Positions 16,978 to 26,351 are shown, counted from the first letter of the stretch. The stretch: DNA of 64,000 nt from JACKIC01 sp964543795 (GCA_964543795.1 CAZIZN010000011.1:62001-126000); one strand, 5' to 3'. The notes: generated by a model from the letters alone, not told the origin. A program made the numbers and translations.

Positions 16978-17960
16978 CGGCGGCGCTCCGGCAGGGCGAG
17001 GACGAGCATCACCAGCACGATGCCGGCGAGCAGCGGCCATTGGAACACGTGCGGCGGTTCGCGGGTCGGATCGCGGTGCGCCGCGCGGCGCGCGTGCGGC
17101 AGCAGCACCTGCTCGTGCAGCCGCACGAGCGCGCCTGCGCCGTCGCCGACGACGAGGCGGCCGCCGCCGAGGGCGGCCAGCGCGGCCAGCCCCGCACGGT
17201 CCGGCGCGGTGACCACCTCTTCGCCGCGCTCGTCGCGCAAGTAGACCTCGCCGTCGTCGCCGGGCACGACGATCTTGCTGCCGGACTCGCTGCCGTAGGC
17301 CACGCACGCGACCGCGACGCCCGCCGCGCGCGCGCGCTCCACGGCCGCCGCAGCCCCCGCGCCGAAGTCCTCGCCGTCGGTGAGCAGCACGATCGCCGGC
17401 GCCGCTGCCCCGGCGCGCCGCAGCGCCGCCAGCGCCGTGTCGACGGCGGGCCCGAGATCGGTTCCGCCGCGCAGCGGTCGGCTAGGATCGAGCGATGCCG
17501 CCAGCCGCGCGACCGCGTGCAGGTCGGCGGTCAACGGAGCGACGAGTTCGGCACTGCCGGCGAAGCCGACGAGCCCGGCGCGCGCCCCGGGCGCCGCCGC
17601 CGCGAACGCGGCGATGTCGGCCATCGCCGCGCCCAGCCGGTCGGGCCGCACGTCGCGCGCCGACATCGAGCGCGAGAGGTCCAGGCAGAGCACCACGTCG
17701 GGCTGGGCGGGCTGCCCCGGCGCACGACCGGCCAGCGGCTGCAGCAGGGCCAGCCCCAGGCAGATCGCCGCGAGACACCACAGGGCCCCGCGCCAACGCG
17801 GCGCCACCGGCCTGCCCAGCAGGGCCACCGTCCGCCGGCCGAGCCAGCGCTCCTGCCGGACGAGCCAGCGCCGCTCGTCCGCGATCAGCCAGACGGCCAG
17901 GATCGGCAGCAGCAGCACGAGCGGCCAGTTCGCGGGAGGCAGCCAGTCGAGCCCGCTCAT
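16974..17960 (-). CDS. BatB-like membrane-anchored VWA protein
   Basis: A 328-residue protein with two N-terminal membrane helices (about 12-28 and 60-77), a von Willebrand factor A domain, and a last helix (WPLLAGIVLVMLVLALP) at the C-terminus. The metal-ion site is complete: CLDLSRSMS (DxSxS), Thr in LRGGTDLG and Asp in LLTDGEDF. The VRPDRLGAAMADI segment after MIDAS is typical of BatA/BatB. It overlaps both neighbours by 4 bp. It probably acts with the adjacent VWA protein as a membrane scaffold. Confidence 0.85.
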   Translation of the reverse strand: MSGLDWLPPANWPLVLLLPILAVWLIADERRWLVRQERWLGRRTVALLGRPVAPRWRGALWCLAAICLGLALLQPLAGRAPGQPAQPDVVLCLDLSRSMSARDVRPDRLGAAMADIAAFAAAAPGARAGLVGFAGSAELVAPLTADLHAVARLAASLDPSRPLRGGTDLGPAVDTALAALRRAGAAAPAIVLLTDGEDFGAGAAAAVERARAAGVAVACVAYGSESGSKIVVPGDDGEVYLRDERGEEVVTAPDRAGLAALAALGGGRLVVGDGAGALVRLHEQVLLPHARRAAHRDPTREPPHVFQWPLLAGIVLVMLVLALPERRR

Positions 17961-18943
17961 TCCAGCACCCCGAACGGCCGGCGGCCGAGCCGCGCGGCGA
18001 GGCAGCCCAGGACGACGGCGAGCCAGAGTGGCGCGGCGAACCACTCCCGCACCAGCGTCCGGGGTTCGGCGAACGGCACCGTCTCGAGCGCGTCGATCGC
18101 GCGCTGCACGGCCGCCAGCGCGGCCGGATCGGGCGCGGCGAAGAAGCGCCCCCCGGTCGCGGCCGCGAGTTCCTCCGCGGCGCGCGTGTCCAACGCCGCG
18201 AACGTCCCGTCGCCGCGCGGCGCGCCCCTGCCGACCACCACCGAGTGCGCGCGCACGCCCAGGCCGCGGCACCACTGCGCGGCGTGCAGCGGCGGGATCT
18301 CCTGCGGCGTCGCGGCGGTGGCGACGTTCTCCTCGCCGTCCGTGAGCACGATGAGCACGCGGCTGCTCGCCTCGCTGCGGGCCAGCGTGTCCGCCGCCAA
18401 CGCCACCGCGGCGCCGATCGCTGTGGCGTCTTCGGGCCCGTCGGCCTCGACGAAGTCGACGCGTCCGAGCAGTTCGGCCATCGCCTGGCGGTCGAGCGTC
18501 GGCGGGCAGACGAGATCGGCGTAGCGCGCGAAGCGGACGCAGCCGATGCGGTCGTGGCGGCGCGATGCGCCGAGTCGCTCGGCGAACTGCCGCGCCGCAT
18601 CCAGGCGGGTCGTGCCCGGCTGGAGGTCGTCGGCGGCCATCGACGAACTCGTGTCGATGCAGAGCAGGATGTCGATGCCGCTGCGCTCGGGCGGCAGCGG
18701 CAGGCGCTGCACGGGCCTCGCCATCGCGGCCGCGGCGCACAGCACCGCGGCGAACCAGAGCGCCACCGGCAGCGCCGCGAGGCGCGTGCGCCACGTGCGC
18801 GGCAGCGGCGTCGCGAGCGGCAGGGCGGCGGCCGCCGTGGGCAGGCCCGTGCGCGCGCGACGGCGCACCAGCGCCACCAGCGGCGCGGCGAGCACGAGGA
18901 GCAGCCAGAGCGGCTCGCGGAGCTGCCAGCCGTGCTCCGTCAC
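17957..18943 (-). CDS. BatA-like membrane-anchored VWA protein
   Basis: A 328-residue VWA protein, paralogous to the next gene but distinct. It has N-terminal helices (LWLLLVLAAPLVALV and ALPVALWFAAVLCAAAAMA), a complete MIDAS (CIDTSSSMAADD, DATAIGAAV, VLTDGEEN), RIGCVRFARYADLVCP, and a C-terminal helix (FAAPLWLAVVLGCLAARLG). RFFAAPDPAALAAVQRAID is the conserved post-VWA segment of BatA proteins. The GTG start overlaps the upstream stop as GTGA. Confidence 0.86.
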   Translation of the reverse strand: MTEHGWQLREPLWLLLVLAAPLVALVRRRARTGLPTAAAALPLATPLPRTWRTRLAALPVALWFAAVLCAAAAMARPVQRLPLPPERSGIDILLCIDTSSSMAADDLQPGTTRLDAARQFAERLGASRRHDRIGCVRFARYADLVCPPTLDRQAMAELLGRVDFVEADGPEDATAIGAAVALAADTLARSEASSRVLIVLTDGEENVATAATPQEIPPLHAAQWCRGLGVRAHSVVVGRGAPRGDGTFAALDTRAAEELAAATGGRFFAAPDPAALAAVQRAIDALETVPFAEPRTLVREWFAAPLWLAVVLGCLAARLGRRPFGVLE

Positions 18944-19806
18944 GGGCCCTCCGCGGTGGCTCGCACGAACTGCAGGGCCGCGTCGCGCGCCGCACCGCGC
19001 TCGGCCGGCGAGCGCCGGACGCAGGCGAACTTCACGAGATCGCAGGCCCCGAGCGCCAGGCGCAGCGTCTCGCCGCCGCTCGGCACCAGCCGGGCCAGTT
19101 CCTCGGTGGTGCGCACCTCGGCGCGCACGCGGTAGCGGCGGCCGACGTAGTCGCGCAGGATCGCGGCGAGTTCGGCATGGAACGCGCCGTCGTCGTCGAG
19201 GGCGTCGAGGGCCTGCAGCGCCGCGCGATCGCACGACGGCGCCGCGGGGCCGCCGGGCGGGGCGACGACGGGTCGCAGACGCCGCCGGCGCACGAACCCG
19301 TACGCGCCCAGCGCGAGCAGCGCGCCCCCCAGCCACCAGGGCCAGCGCGCGGCGCGCGGCAGGTCGCGCACGTCCGCTGGCCACTCCCAGGTCCCCGGCG
19401 GCTCGGGCAGCACCGACGCCACGGTGAGCGCGGGCACCGCGGCGCGCACGGCATCGACGCGGCCGCCGTCGTGGACCAGCTCGCAGACGAACTCCGGCAG
19501 CCGCAGTTCGCCGGCCGCGGTCGCCTGCGCGCGGTAACGCAACACCTCGACCGTGCCGGGACGGCCGTCCGCGAGGCGCCCGGCCGCCGCGGTCGCGCCG
19601 GTGCGTTCGACGACGAGCGGCTGCAGGAGCCGGTCCTCGAAGGCGGTGAAGCGGGCCCCCGCGGGCGCGGCGCGGTGCACCTCGAGCGCGAACGGGGCCC
19701 CGAAGCGCAGCGCGCCCCCGTCGGGCACGACGATCTCGACGCGGGCCTGGGCGACGCCACCGGCGCCGCACAGCGCGGCGAGGAACGCAGCCGCGGCGCA
19801 CCTCAC
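18940..19806 (-). CDS. DUF4381-like envelope protein of the aerotolerance operon
   Basis: A 288-residue protein with a signal peptide (CAAAAFLAALCGAGGVAQA), a beta-rich N-terminal region of about 120 residues (VEIVVPDGGALRFGAPFALEV), one membrane helix (WPWWLGGALLALGAYGFV) and a cytoplasmic domain with AILRDYVGRRYRV and TTEELARLV, the segments typical of the DUF4381/BatD-tail group found between DUF58 and VWA genes. Position supports this; the specific family was judged by eye. The GTG start overlaps the DUF58 stop by 4 bp and its stop overlaps the BatA-like start. Confidence 0.65.
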   Translation of the reverse strand: MRCAAAAFLAALCGAGGVAQARVEIVVPDGGALRFGAPFALEVHRAAPAGARFTAFEDRLLQPLVVERTGATAAAGRLADGRPGTVEVLRYRAQATAAGELRLPEFVCELVHDGGRVDAVRAAVPALTVASVLPEPPGTWEWPADVRDLPRAARWPWWLGGALLALGAYGFVRRRRLRPVVAPPGGPAAPSCDRAALQALDALDDDGAFHAELAAILRDYVGRRYRVRAEVRTTEELARLVPSGGETLRLALGACDLVKFACVRRSPAERGAARDAALQFVRATAEGP

Positions 19807-20750
19807 CGCTTCACCTGACGCACTTCCCGCCGATGGAAGAAGCGCAGCAACGGCCGCACGATCGCCTGCAGATCGGGCTGCGCCGGCAGTTCGAGGTCGA
19901 TGCGGTCGGCGCGCGCATGCGAGACGGCGTCGGCGACCTGCTGCCGCCAGCGCTGCACGCGCAGCCCGAACGCCGCGCGCACGGCCGCGTTCGCGAGGTC
20001 CGCGCGTTCGCGCCGCCCGCCTTCGGGATCGACCAGCACGAGGCCCGCCGGGGGCGGCAGGAGCAGTTCGTGCGCGAGCAGGTGCACGGCCACGAGGTCG
20101 TGCCTGCGGCCCACCACGTCGAGCACACGCTGCGGCAACGCCGTCGCGAAGTCCGAGAGCAGCACGACGACGGCGCGGCGGCGCAGCTGGTGCGCCGTCG
20201 TGGCGAGCAGACCCGCGAGGTCCGTGGCGCCGCTCGCCGTCGGCAGCAGCAGCACGTCGCGGACGATGCGCAGCACGTGACCCGCCCCCTTCTTGGGCAG
20301 CACCACGCGCGCCGGTTCGGCGCCGCCGCCGGCGACGAGCCCGACCCGATCGTGGTTGGCGATCGCGGCGAGCCCCAGCAGGGCCACCAGCCGCGCCGCC
20401 GCCTCGCGCAAGGACCACGCGCCGCTGCCGGCGGCCATCGACGCCGACAGGTCGAGCACGAACACGAGCGTCAGCTCCCGTTCCTCGACGAAGCGCTTGA
20501 CGAACGGCCGGCCGACGCGGGCCGTGACGTTCCAGTCCACGAGCCTCGGGTCGTCGCCCTCGACGTATTCGCGCACCTCGCTGAACTCGACGCCGGCGCC
20601 GCGGAACGTCGACCGATAGCCGCCGGCGAGCACGTCGGTCACGAACCGGCTCGTGCGCACCTCGTAGCGGCGCACCTCGGCGAGCAGGTCGTGCACGCAG
20701 GCCGTCGGGTCGACGGCCGGCGGCGCGAGCGATGGCCGCAGCAGGGGCAT
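19803..20750 (-). CDS. DUF58 domain protein
   Basis: First gene of the BAT-type operon, 315 residues, cytoplasmic or peripheral. It has the DUF58 signature VREYVEGDDPRLVDWN...ARVGRPFVKRF, followed by a VWA-like fold with VLDLSASM, ATDLAGLL and VLLSDF. DUF58 proteins are usually encoded next to, and act with, a MoxR AAA+ ATPase, but none is present: the upstream neighbour is the divergent response regulator. The ATG lies in a 129-nt divergent region that contains an 18-bp palindrome. Confidence 0.88.
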   Translation of the reverse strand: MPLLRPSLAPPAVDPTACVHDLLAEVRRYEVRTSRFVTDVLAGGYRSTFRGAGVEFSEVREYVEGDDPRLVDWNVTARVGRPFVKRFVEERELTLVFVLDLSASMAAGSGAWSLREAAARLVALLGLAAIANHDRVGLVAGGGAEPARVVLPKKGAGHVLRIVRDVLLLPTASGATDLAGLLATTAHQLRRRAVVVLLSDFATALPQRVLDVVGRRHDLVAVHLLAHELLLPPPAGLVLVDPEGGRRERADLANAAVRAAFGLRVQRWRQQVADAVSHARADRIDLELPAQPDLQAIVRPLLRFFHRREVRQVKR

Positions 20751-20836
20751 GGGGCCGCACGGATACGGATCGGCGGGCAAAGCGCAAGGCGCACGGAGCC
20801 AGTTCAGGCAGGTCGCCGTCGTGGCCGATGAACGGG

Positions 20837-20854
20837 TGTCGCACCGGTGCGACA
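20837..20854. promoter_or_regulatory. 18-bp perfect palindrome in a divergent promoter region (operator candidate)
   Basis: TGTCGCACCGGTGCGACA is its own reverse complement over all 18 bases. It lies 26 nt before the response-regulator ATG and 87 nt before the DUF58 ATG on the other strand. Perfect 18-bp symmetry between two divergent genes, one of them a Fis-type DNA-binding activator, suggests a binding site for a dimeric regulator, possibly the regulator itself. Confidence 0.5.
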
Positions 20855-20879
20855 TCGTCCGAACGCGCCGACGCCGCCG

Positions 20880-22250
20880 ATGCCCAGGATCCTGATCGCC
20901 GACCCCGACCCCCGGTCGCTGCGCGATCTCAGCGAACTGCTGGGACAGCGCGGCTTCGAGCTCGATGCGGCAGCCGACGTCGCAGCAGCGCTGCAGCCGA
21001 TCGCCGAGGGCGAGATCGATCTCGTGCTCGCCGACCTCGCCCTGCCCGGCGGCGGCGGCCTGCGGCTGCTCGACGAGGCCCGCGCCGCGAAGCCGGAGAC
21101 CGCGGTCGTGCTGCTGTCCGCGTTCGGTTCGGTGCAGGACGCCGTGCAGGCCATGCGGCACGGAGCCGCGGACTTCCTCGGCAAGCCGTTCGCACCCGAG
21201 CAGGTGCTGGTGGCCGTGGACCGCGCGCTCGAGAAGTCCGCCTTGCAGCGCGAGAACACGGCGCTGCGCAGCGCGCTGGACGACCGCGTGCGCCTGGACA
21301 ACGTGGTCGGCACCGACCCGCGCATGCAGGCGATCTTCAAGACCGTCAAGGCCGTCGCCGACACCCGCACGACGGTGCTGATCACGGGCGAGTCGGGCAC
21401 GGGCAAGACGCTCGTGGCGCGTGCGCTGCACTCGCTGAGTTCGCGCCGCAACGGGCCGTTCGTCGAGGTCAATTGCGGGGCTCTGCCCGAGACGCTGCTG
21501 GAGTCCGAACTGTTCGGCCATCAGAAGGGCGCGTTCACCGGCGCCGTGCGCGACAAGATCGGCAAGTTCGAAGCCGCGTCGGGCGGCACGATCTTCCTCG
21601 ACGAGATCGGCACGAGTTCGCCGGCGTTCCAGGTCAAGCTGCTGCGCGTGCTGCAGGACCGTGTGATCGAGCGCGTGGGCGACACGCGCACGATCCCGGT
21701 CGACGTGCGGGTCGTGCTCGCGACCAACAAGGACCTCGAGGCCGCGGTGCGCAGCGGCGAGTTCCGCGAGGACCTCTACTACCGCATCCACGTCATCGCG
21801 ATCGAGATGCCGCCGCTGCGCCTGCGTCGCAGCGACATCGGCAACCTCGCCATGCACTTCCTGAGGCGCTTCGCCGCCGAGCACGGCCGGCCGCAGCTCG
21901 GCTTCACCGACCGCGCGCTGGCGGCACTGGTCGCCGCACCCTGGCCCGGCAACGTCCGCCAGCTCGAGAACCTCGTCGAACGCGCGGTCGTGCTCGCGGA
22001 GGGACCGCACATCGACGTCGCCGACCTGCCGTCCGCCGTGACGGAGGCGGTCCCCGCACCCTCGCCGGCGTCGGCCCTCGCCGACGACGGGCCGATCCAG
22101 CCGCTCAAGGAGGCGCTGGTCGGCCCCGAGAAACGCATCATCGAACGCGCGCTCGCGCACTGCGGCGGCAACCGCGAACAGGCCGCGCGCCTGCTCGGCA
22201 TCAACCGCAGCACGTTGTTCCACAAGCTCCGCAAGTACGGCATCCGCTGA
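20880..22250 (+). CDS. Sigma-54-dependent response regulator (NtrC/PrsR-like)
   Basis: A 456-residue three-domain activator. The receiver domain has acidic residues Asp8/Asp10, phospho-acceptor Asp52 in LVLADLALPG, LLSAFGS and GKPF. The AAA+ domain has Walker A GESGTGKT near 170, ELFGHQKGAFTGA (sigma-54 contact loop intact), GGTIFLDEIG and the R-finger region FREDLYYRI. A Fis-type HTH (NREQAARLLGINRSTLFHKL) ends the protein. An in-frame ATG 33 nt upstream exists but MPRILIADPDP is the natural receiver start. The neighbouring exosortase locus suggests a PrsR-like role in controlling exopolysaccharide or exosortase-substrate genes. No sensor kinase is adjacent. Confidence 0.93.
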   Translation: MPRILIADPDPRSLRDLSELLGQRGFELDAAADVAAALQPIAEGEIDLVLADLALPGGGGLRLLDEARAAKPETAVVLLSAFGSVQDAVQAMRHGAADFLGKPFAPEQVLVAVDRALEKSALQRENTALRSALDDRVRLDNVVGTDPRMQAIFKTVKAVADTRTTVLITGESGTGKTLVARALHSLSSRRNGPFVEVNCGALPETLLESELFGHQKGAFTGAVRDKIGKFEAASGGTIFLDEIGTSSPAFQVKLLRVLQDRVIERVGDTRTIPVDVRVVLATNKDLEAAVRSGEFREDLYYRIHVIAIEMPPLRLRRSDIGNLAMHFLRRFAAEHGRPQLGFTDRALAALVAAPWPGNVRQLENLVERAVVLAEGPHIDVADLPSAVTEAVPAPSPASALADDGPIQPLKEALVGPEKRIIERALAHCGGNREQAARLLGINRSTLFHKLRKYGIR

Positions 22251-22275
22251 CTGGCTGCCGTCGCCGGACCCGGCC

Positions 22276-22281
22276 TATAGT
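22276..22281 (+). promoter_or_regulatory. Candidate -10 box (TATAGT) before the TPR-like gene
   Basis: TATAGT lies 14 nt before the ATG in the 45-nt gap after the response regulator. It matches five of six consensus bases. No good -35 box was seen, so it could support an internal promoter in addition to read-through from the regulator gene. Confidence 0.35.
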
Positions 22282-22295
22282 CGCGCTCCGATCGC

Positions 22296-25200
22296 ATGCT
22301 GCAGAAGAGCCTCAAACTGCTGGCCGCCGCCTTCCTGGTCGCGCTCGCGCTGACCCTCTCCTACGCGCTCTCGCTCGGCGGTCCGGAGGACGAACTGCGC
22401 GACGCCGAGGCGCAGCTGGCTCGCGGCGAACCCGCCCGCGCCGTGGCGCTGCTCGACTTCGCCGAGCGCAGCGCCCGCCTCATGCAGCAGCGCGAGCTGC
22501 GGCTGAAGCTGCTCCGCCTGAGGCTCGAGGCGCACCGCCAGCTCGGCAACGCGCCGTTGGCCCTGGCCGACCTCGAACGGCTGCTCCGCGAGGGCGATGC
22601 GGCACCGGAGCTGCGCCTCGAACACATCCGCCTCCTGGCCGTCGTCGGCCAGGCCGATCGGGCCTTCCAGCTCGCCGAGGAGTTCCTGCGCGAGCAGCCC
22701 GACGACGGCCGCGGCCTCGAACTGGCCGGCGAGGCCGCGCAGTCGCGCTACCGCGACGACCTGCGCAGCGCCCTCGGGGGCGTGGAGACCGACGTCGGCC
22801 GCCGCGACGCCGCGCGCGCGCGCACGGCGCTGCTGGCCTACCTCTACCGACCCGAGGGCGACGACGAGGTCCCGCAGAGCCTCGCGGCGCTCGGCGCCGT
22901 CTACAAGGCCAGTTCGCAGCTGCTCGCCCAGTGGCCGTCGCGGCAGCGGCAGCTCATCGCCTTGCGCGGCCGCATCCAGACCGCGCTGGGCTACTTCCAG
23001 CGCAGCCTCGAGGCCGGAGGCGAACCCGTCGCGGCGTTCCGCGGCATGGCCCTGTCGCTCGACCAGGCCGCGCGCACCGACGACCTCCTGCTGCACTGCG
23101 AGGCGTACCGTCGCCGGTTCGACCACCGCTACGTGCTCGAGGCGGGCGCGATCAGCTGCTGGACGCTCGTGCAGCGCGGCTGCCTCGACGCCGCGCTCGC
23201 GGCCGCGGGGCGCTGGTTGCCGGCCGACGCCATCGAGCAGCGCATCGCCGCCCGTCGCTTCGACAGCGGCCTCGACGACCTGCTCGCGGCCCGCAGCGCG
23301 GCCGCCTGGCGGTTGCGCGACAAGCAGCGGCTCGGCCGCTTCGGCAGCGACGCGTGGCGACTGCTGCAGGCGGGCGCGCCCGTGCAGTTCGCCAATGCGC
23401 TCAACAACGCCTACTCGCAGCTGCTCAACGACCGACCGGAGGCCGACAACGCGTTGCGTGCGGCGATCTACTTCCTGACCCGGCGCGCCGCGCCGATCGG
23501 CCAGGTCGACCTGGTCGCCGAGCTCCACGCCCTGCGCTGCGACCTGCTGCGGCGGCGCGGTGCCGCGGCGGAGGAGATCGTCGCGGTGCACCGGGACTGG
23601 ATCGCCCTGCAGCCCGGGGAGCTGGCGCCGGTGCTGGCCCTCGCGGACCACCAGCTCGCCGCCGGGCAGAGCGCGGCGGCGATGGCCACGCTCGAACGGG
23701 CGGCCGACCTCTCGCCCTACGACGAGACGGTGTTCGAGCGTCGGCTCGCGGCGGCCCGCGCGCTGCACCGCGACACCGAACGCGACGGCCCCGGCCTGCT
23801 GGCACAGTGCCGCAAGCGCCGGGTCCTGGTGCCCGAGGTCGACGACCCGCTCGGCCTCGTGCTGTGCGCCGAAGCGGCGCTGGCGAGCGGCGAACCCGCC
23901 CTGACCGCGGTCACGATCGCCTGCGCCCGCGCCGCGATCGATCGCTTCCCGTGGGCGGCGACGCCGCGGCGTCTCGAGGCCGGCGCACACCTGCAGGCCG
24001 GGCGACCGGCGGCCGCGGCGCGGGCGCTCGAGAAGCTGCTGCTGCGCGACGACGTCGATGCGACCACCTTGAAGCTCGCGGTGACGGCACAACTCGCGGA
24101 GGGCGCCCGACTCACCGCGCCGCAGGACGCGGGCGCGACCCTCTTCGCCGCGCTGCAGCGCCGTTCGCCCGACTCCGACCTGTCGACCGCGGTCCTCCTG
24201 CACGTGCCGCCGGCGGCGCGCGCCGCCGCCGCGCCGTTCGCGCGCCTCGCGGTCCGCGCCGCCGACGCTCCCCCGCCGCTGCGGGCGCTCGCCGCCGCCT
24301 GCTTCGCCGCGGCCGGCGATCTCGCGGCCGCCGATGCCGAGCTCACCCGGCTCGCCGCGTCGCCCGCGAGCGTCGACGACAACCAGCGCACGCACCTCGC
24401 CACCGCCGTCGCCGGCCGCCTGCTCGCCGATCGGCAGCGCCCCGACACCGAACTGGCGAAGGCCGCCGAACAGTACATCGCCCGGTTCGGACTGCACTCG
24501 CCCGCGGCAGCGCCCGCGCTGCTCGCGGCAGGGCTCGAACTGCGCCTCGAGCGGCCGCTCGCCAGTCAGGTGCTGTTCACGACCGGTCTCGCCCACGCCG
24601 CGCCCGAGGCCCGCACCGGCAGCCACTTCGTCGCCGCCGGCGATCTGGCGCTCCGCGCCGGCAGCCGCCCGCTCGCGGCGCAGCACTGGACCGCAGCCCT
24701 GGCGTTCGCGGACGGCCGCTCGGCCGTCGAACCGCTCGTGCGCCTCTGCCTCGCCGAGGGCCAGTCCGAGCGGGCGCAGCAGGTCTACGGGCTCGTCGAG
24801 TCCCCGACGGACCCCGCCCTCGCGGTGCGTTTCGGCCTGCGCACGCAGCGCAGTCCCGGCGAACTGCTGGCCCGGCAGCGGCTGGCCGCGGATCGCACGG
24901 ATCTGGTCGGCAATCTCGTGCTCGTCGCGATCGGCCTGCCGGCCGCAGCCGTGCTGCCGCCGCTCGAGGAACCGCAACTCGACAGCATGCTCGAAGCCGC
25001 GGCGCTGTGCGACGTGCCCGAGCTCGCCGCGGCCGCGCTGCCGCTGACGCATACGCTCGCCGCGGCGGTACCCGACGCGCTGCCGCTGCAGCTGCTGCAC
25101 GCGCAGACCCTGCTCGCCGCCGGGCAGCGCGAGCCGGCCGCGCGCCGCCACGCGGCGCTGTTCGCCCGGTTCGGCGCCGAACCGTTGCTGCTCGGCGCCG

Positions 25201-26351
25201 CGGCGCGCGCCGCGCGCCTGCCGGGGTACTCCCTCGACGCCGCGGTCGCCGACGCGATCCGCGCCGCGGTCGCGAACGGCGCGCTGGCGGGATGCCCGGC
25301 GGCGCGCTCCTTCGCGATGCACGCCGCGGCCACGGCCGTCGTGCAGGCCGGCGACGCCGCACTCGCGCAGCGGCTGGCCACCGACATGTGGGTCACCGCG
25401 CCGCGGGAGACCGGCGCGTCGCTCTCGAGCGCCGAGGCCGTCGCCGCGCGCGGCGATCCGTTGAGCGCCTGGTGGATCGTCGAGCGGCTCGGCGACGCGG
25501 TGCCCGCGGCCGACCGGCCGCGCGCCCTGGCGCTGCAGGCGGGCTGGACGACGACCGTCCTGCAGACGCGACCGGAGCTCGCCGAGTTGTTCTTCGACTC
25601 CGCGCTGCGCGCCGTCGAAGCCCACGGGCCCCAGGGCAGCGTCGTGCATCTCGTGCTCGACCTCGGCCAACGCCTGCCCGCCCGGCGCCTCGGCGAGGCG
25701 CGCGAACTCGAGCTGCTGACCGCGCACCTGCAGGCCGCGGCGCTCGGCGGCGACGATCCCCTGCTGCCCCGCACGGTGCAGCGCCTCGCCGCCGCTGCCG
25801 GCGCCGTGACGACGCTCGGCCACGTCGACGCCGCGCTGCGCGCGAATCCGACCTGCCTGCCGCTCTGGCTCGCCCGCGCCGAACTGCTGCGGCTGTTGCA
25901 GCGCGGCCCCGAGGGCATCGCGGCGCTGCGCAGCGTGCTACGGCACGCCGAGGCTCCGCAGCTGCGCATCGAGTTCACGATCGCCGCGGCGCGGCAGTTC
26001 GCGCTGGACGCCGACGACCTGCGCCAGTTCGCGGCGTTGCCGGCGACGCTGCTCGAGCAGGGCCCGGGGATCCTGGCGCGCGGCCTCGTGGCCCTGCGCA
26101 CCGGCCGGCCCGACGAGGCCGCGACCCTGCTGGCGCGCGCCGAGCCGCGCCCCGACGGCCTGCATCTCGCGGCCCTGGCGCAGGCCTGGTTGCAGGGCAG
26201 CGCCAGCGACGGCGTGCTGCGCGCCGCAGCGGCCTGTGCGAGCCTCGCCACCGATCATGCGAGCAGTTCGCTCGCGCGGTACGCGGGCAGCCTGGCGCGC
26301 CAGCTCTCCCCGCGCTCCGCGAGCGCGCCGGCGAGTCCTACGAACCGGTAG
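22296..26351 (+). CDS. Large membrane-anchored TPR-like protein (PrsT-like by position)
   Basis: A 1351-residue protein with one N-terminal membrane helix (about 7-27) and otherwise Ala/Leu-rich helical repeats of TPR character throughout, for example DAEAQLARGEPARAVALLDF, PLALADLERLLREGD and AVVGQADRAFQLAEEFL. There is no catalytic motif. The exosortase-associated TPR protein PrsT occupies the same position next to a PrsR-type regulator in other bacteria, so a scaffolding role in envelope polysaccharide assembly is inferred; sequence identity to PrsT was not established. The 3' end overlaps the convergent deacetylase gene by 97 bp, and its last 20 residues are low-complexity Ser/Ala/Pro. Confidence 0.72.
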   Translation: MLQKSLKLLAAAFLVALALTLSYALSLGGPEDELRDAEAQLARGEPARAVALLDFAERSARLMQQRELRLKLLRLRLEAHRQLGNAPLALADLERLLREGDAAPELRLEHIRLLAVVGQADRAFQLAEEFLREQPDDGRGLELAGEAAQSRYRDDLRSALGGVETDVGRRDAARARTALLAYLYRPEGDDEVPQSLAALGAVYKASSQLLAQWPSRQRQLIALRGRIQTALGYFQRSLEAGGEPVAAFRGMALSLDQAARTDDLLLHCEAYRRRFDHRYVLEAGAISCWTLVQRGCLDAALAAAGRWLPADAIEQRIAARRFDSGLDDLLAARSAAAWRLRDKQRLGRFGSDAWRLLQAGAPVQFANALNNAYSQLLNDRPEADNALRAAIYFLTRRAAPIGQVDLVAELHALRCDLLRRRGAAAEEIVAVHRDWIALQPGELAPVLALADHQLAAGQSAAAMATLERAADLSPYDETVFERRLAAARALHRDTERDGPGLLAQCRKRRVLVPEVDDPLGLVLCAEAALASGEPALTAVTIACARAAIDRFPWAATPRRLEAGAHLQAGRPAAAARALEKLLLRDDVDATTLKLAVTAQLAEGARLTAPQDAGATLFAALQRRSPDSDLSTAVLLHVPPAARAAAAPFARLAVRAADAPPPLRALAAACFAAAGDLAAADAELTRLAASPASVDDNQRTHLATAVAGRLLADRQRPDTELAKAAEQYIARFGLHSPAAAPALLAAGLELRLERPLASQVLFTTGLAHAAPEARTGSHFVAAGDLALRAGSRPLAAQHWTAALAFADGRSAVEPLVRLCLAEGQSERAQQVYGLVESPTDPALAVRFGLRTQRSPGELLARQRLAADRTDLVGNLVLVAIGLPAAAVLPPLEEPQLDSMLEAAALCDVPELAAAALPLTHTLAAAVPDALPLQLLHAQTLLAAGQREPAARRHAALFARFGAEPLLLGAAARAARLPGYSLDAAVADAIRAAVANGALAGCPAARSFAMHAAATAVVQAGDAALAQRLATDMWVTAPRETGASLSSAEAVAARGDPLSAWWIVERLGDAVPAADRPRALALQAGWTTTVLQTRPELAELFFDSALRAVEAHGPQGSVVHLVLDLGQRLPARRLGEARELELLTAHLQAAALGGDDPLLPRTVQRLAAAAGAVTTLGHVDAALRANPTCLPLWLARAELLRLLQRGPEGIAALRSVLRHAEAPQLRIEFTIAAARQFALDADDLRQFAALPATLLEQGPGILARGLVALRTGRPDEAATLLARAEPRPDGLHLAALAQAWLQGSASDGVLRAAAACASLATDHASSSLARYAGSLARQLSPRSASAPASPTNR

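Noticed and set aside
22275..25823. 1182-residue minus-strand open frame opposite the TPR-like gene
   Set aside because: Composition (Arg, Gly, Gln, Val) is that of an antisense shadow; the plus-strand frame has a membrane anchor and regular helical repeats.
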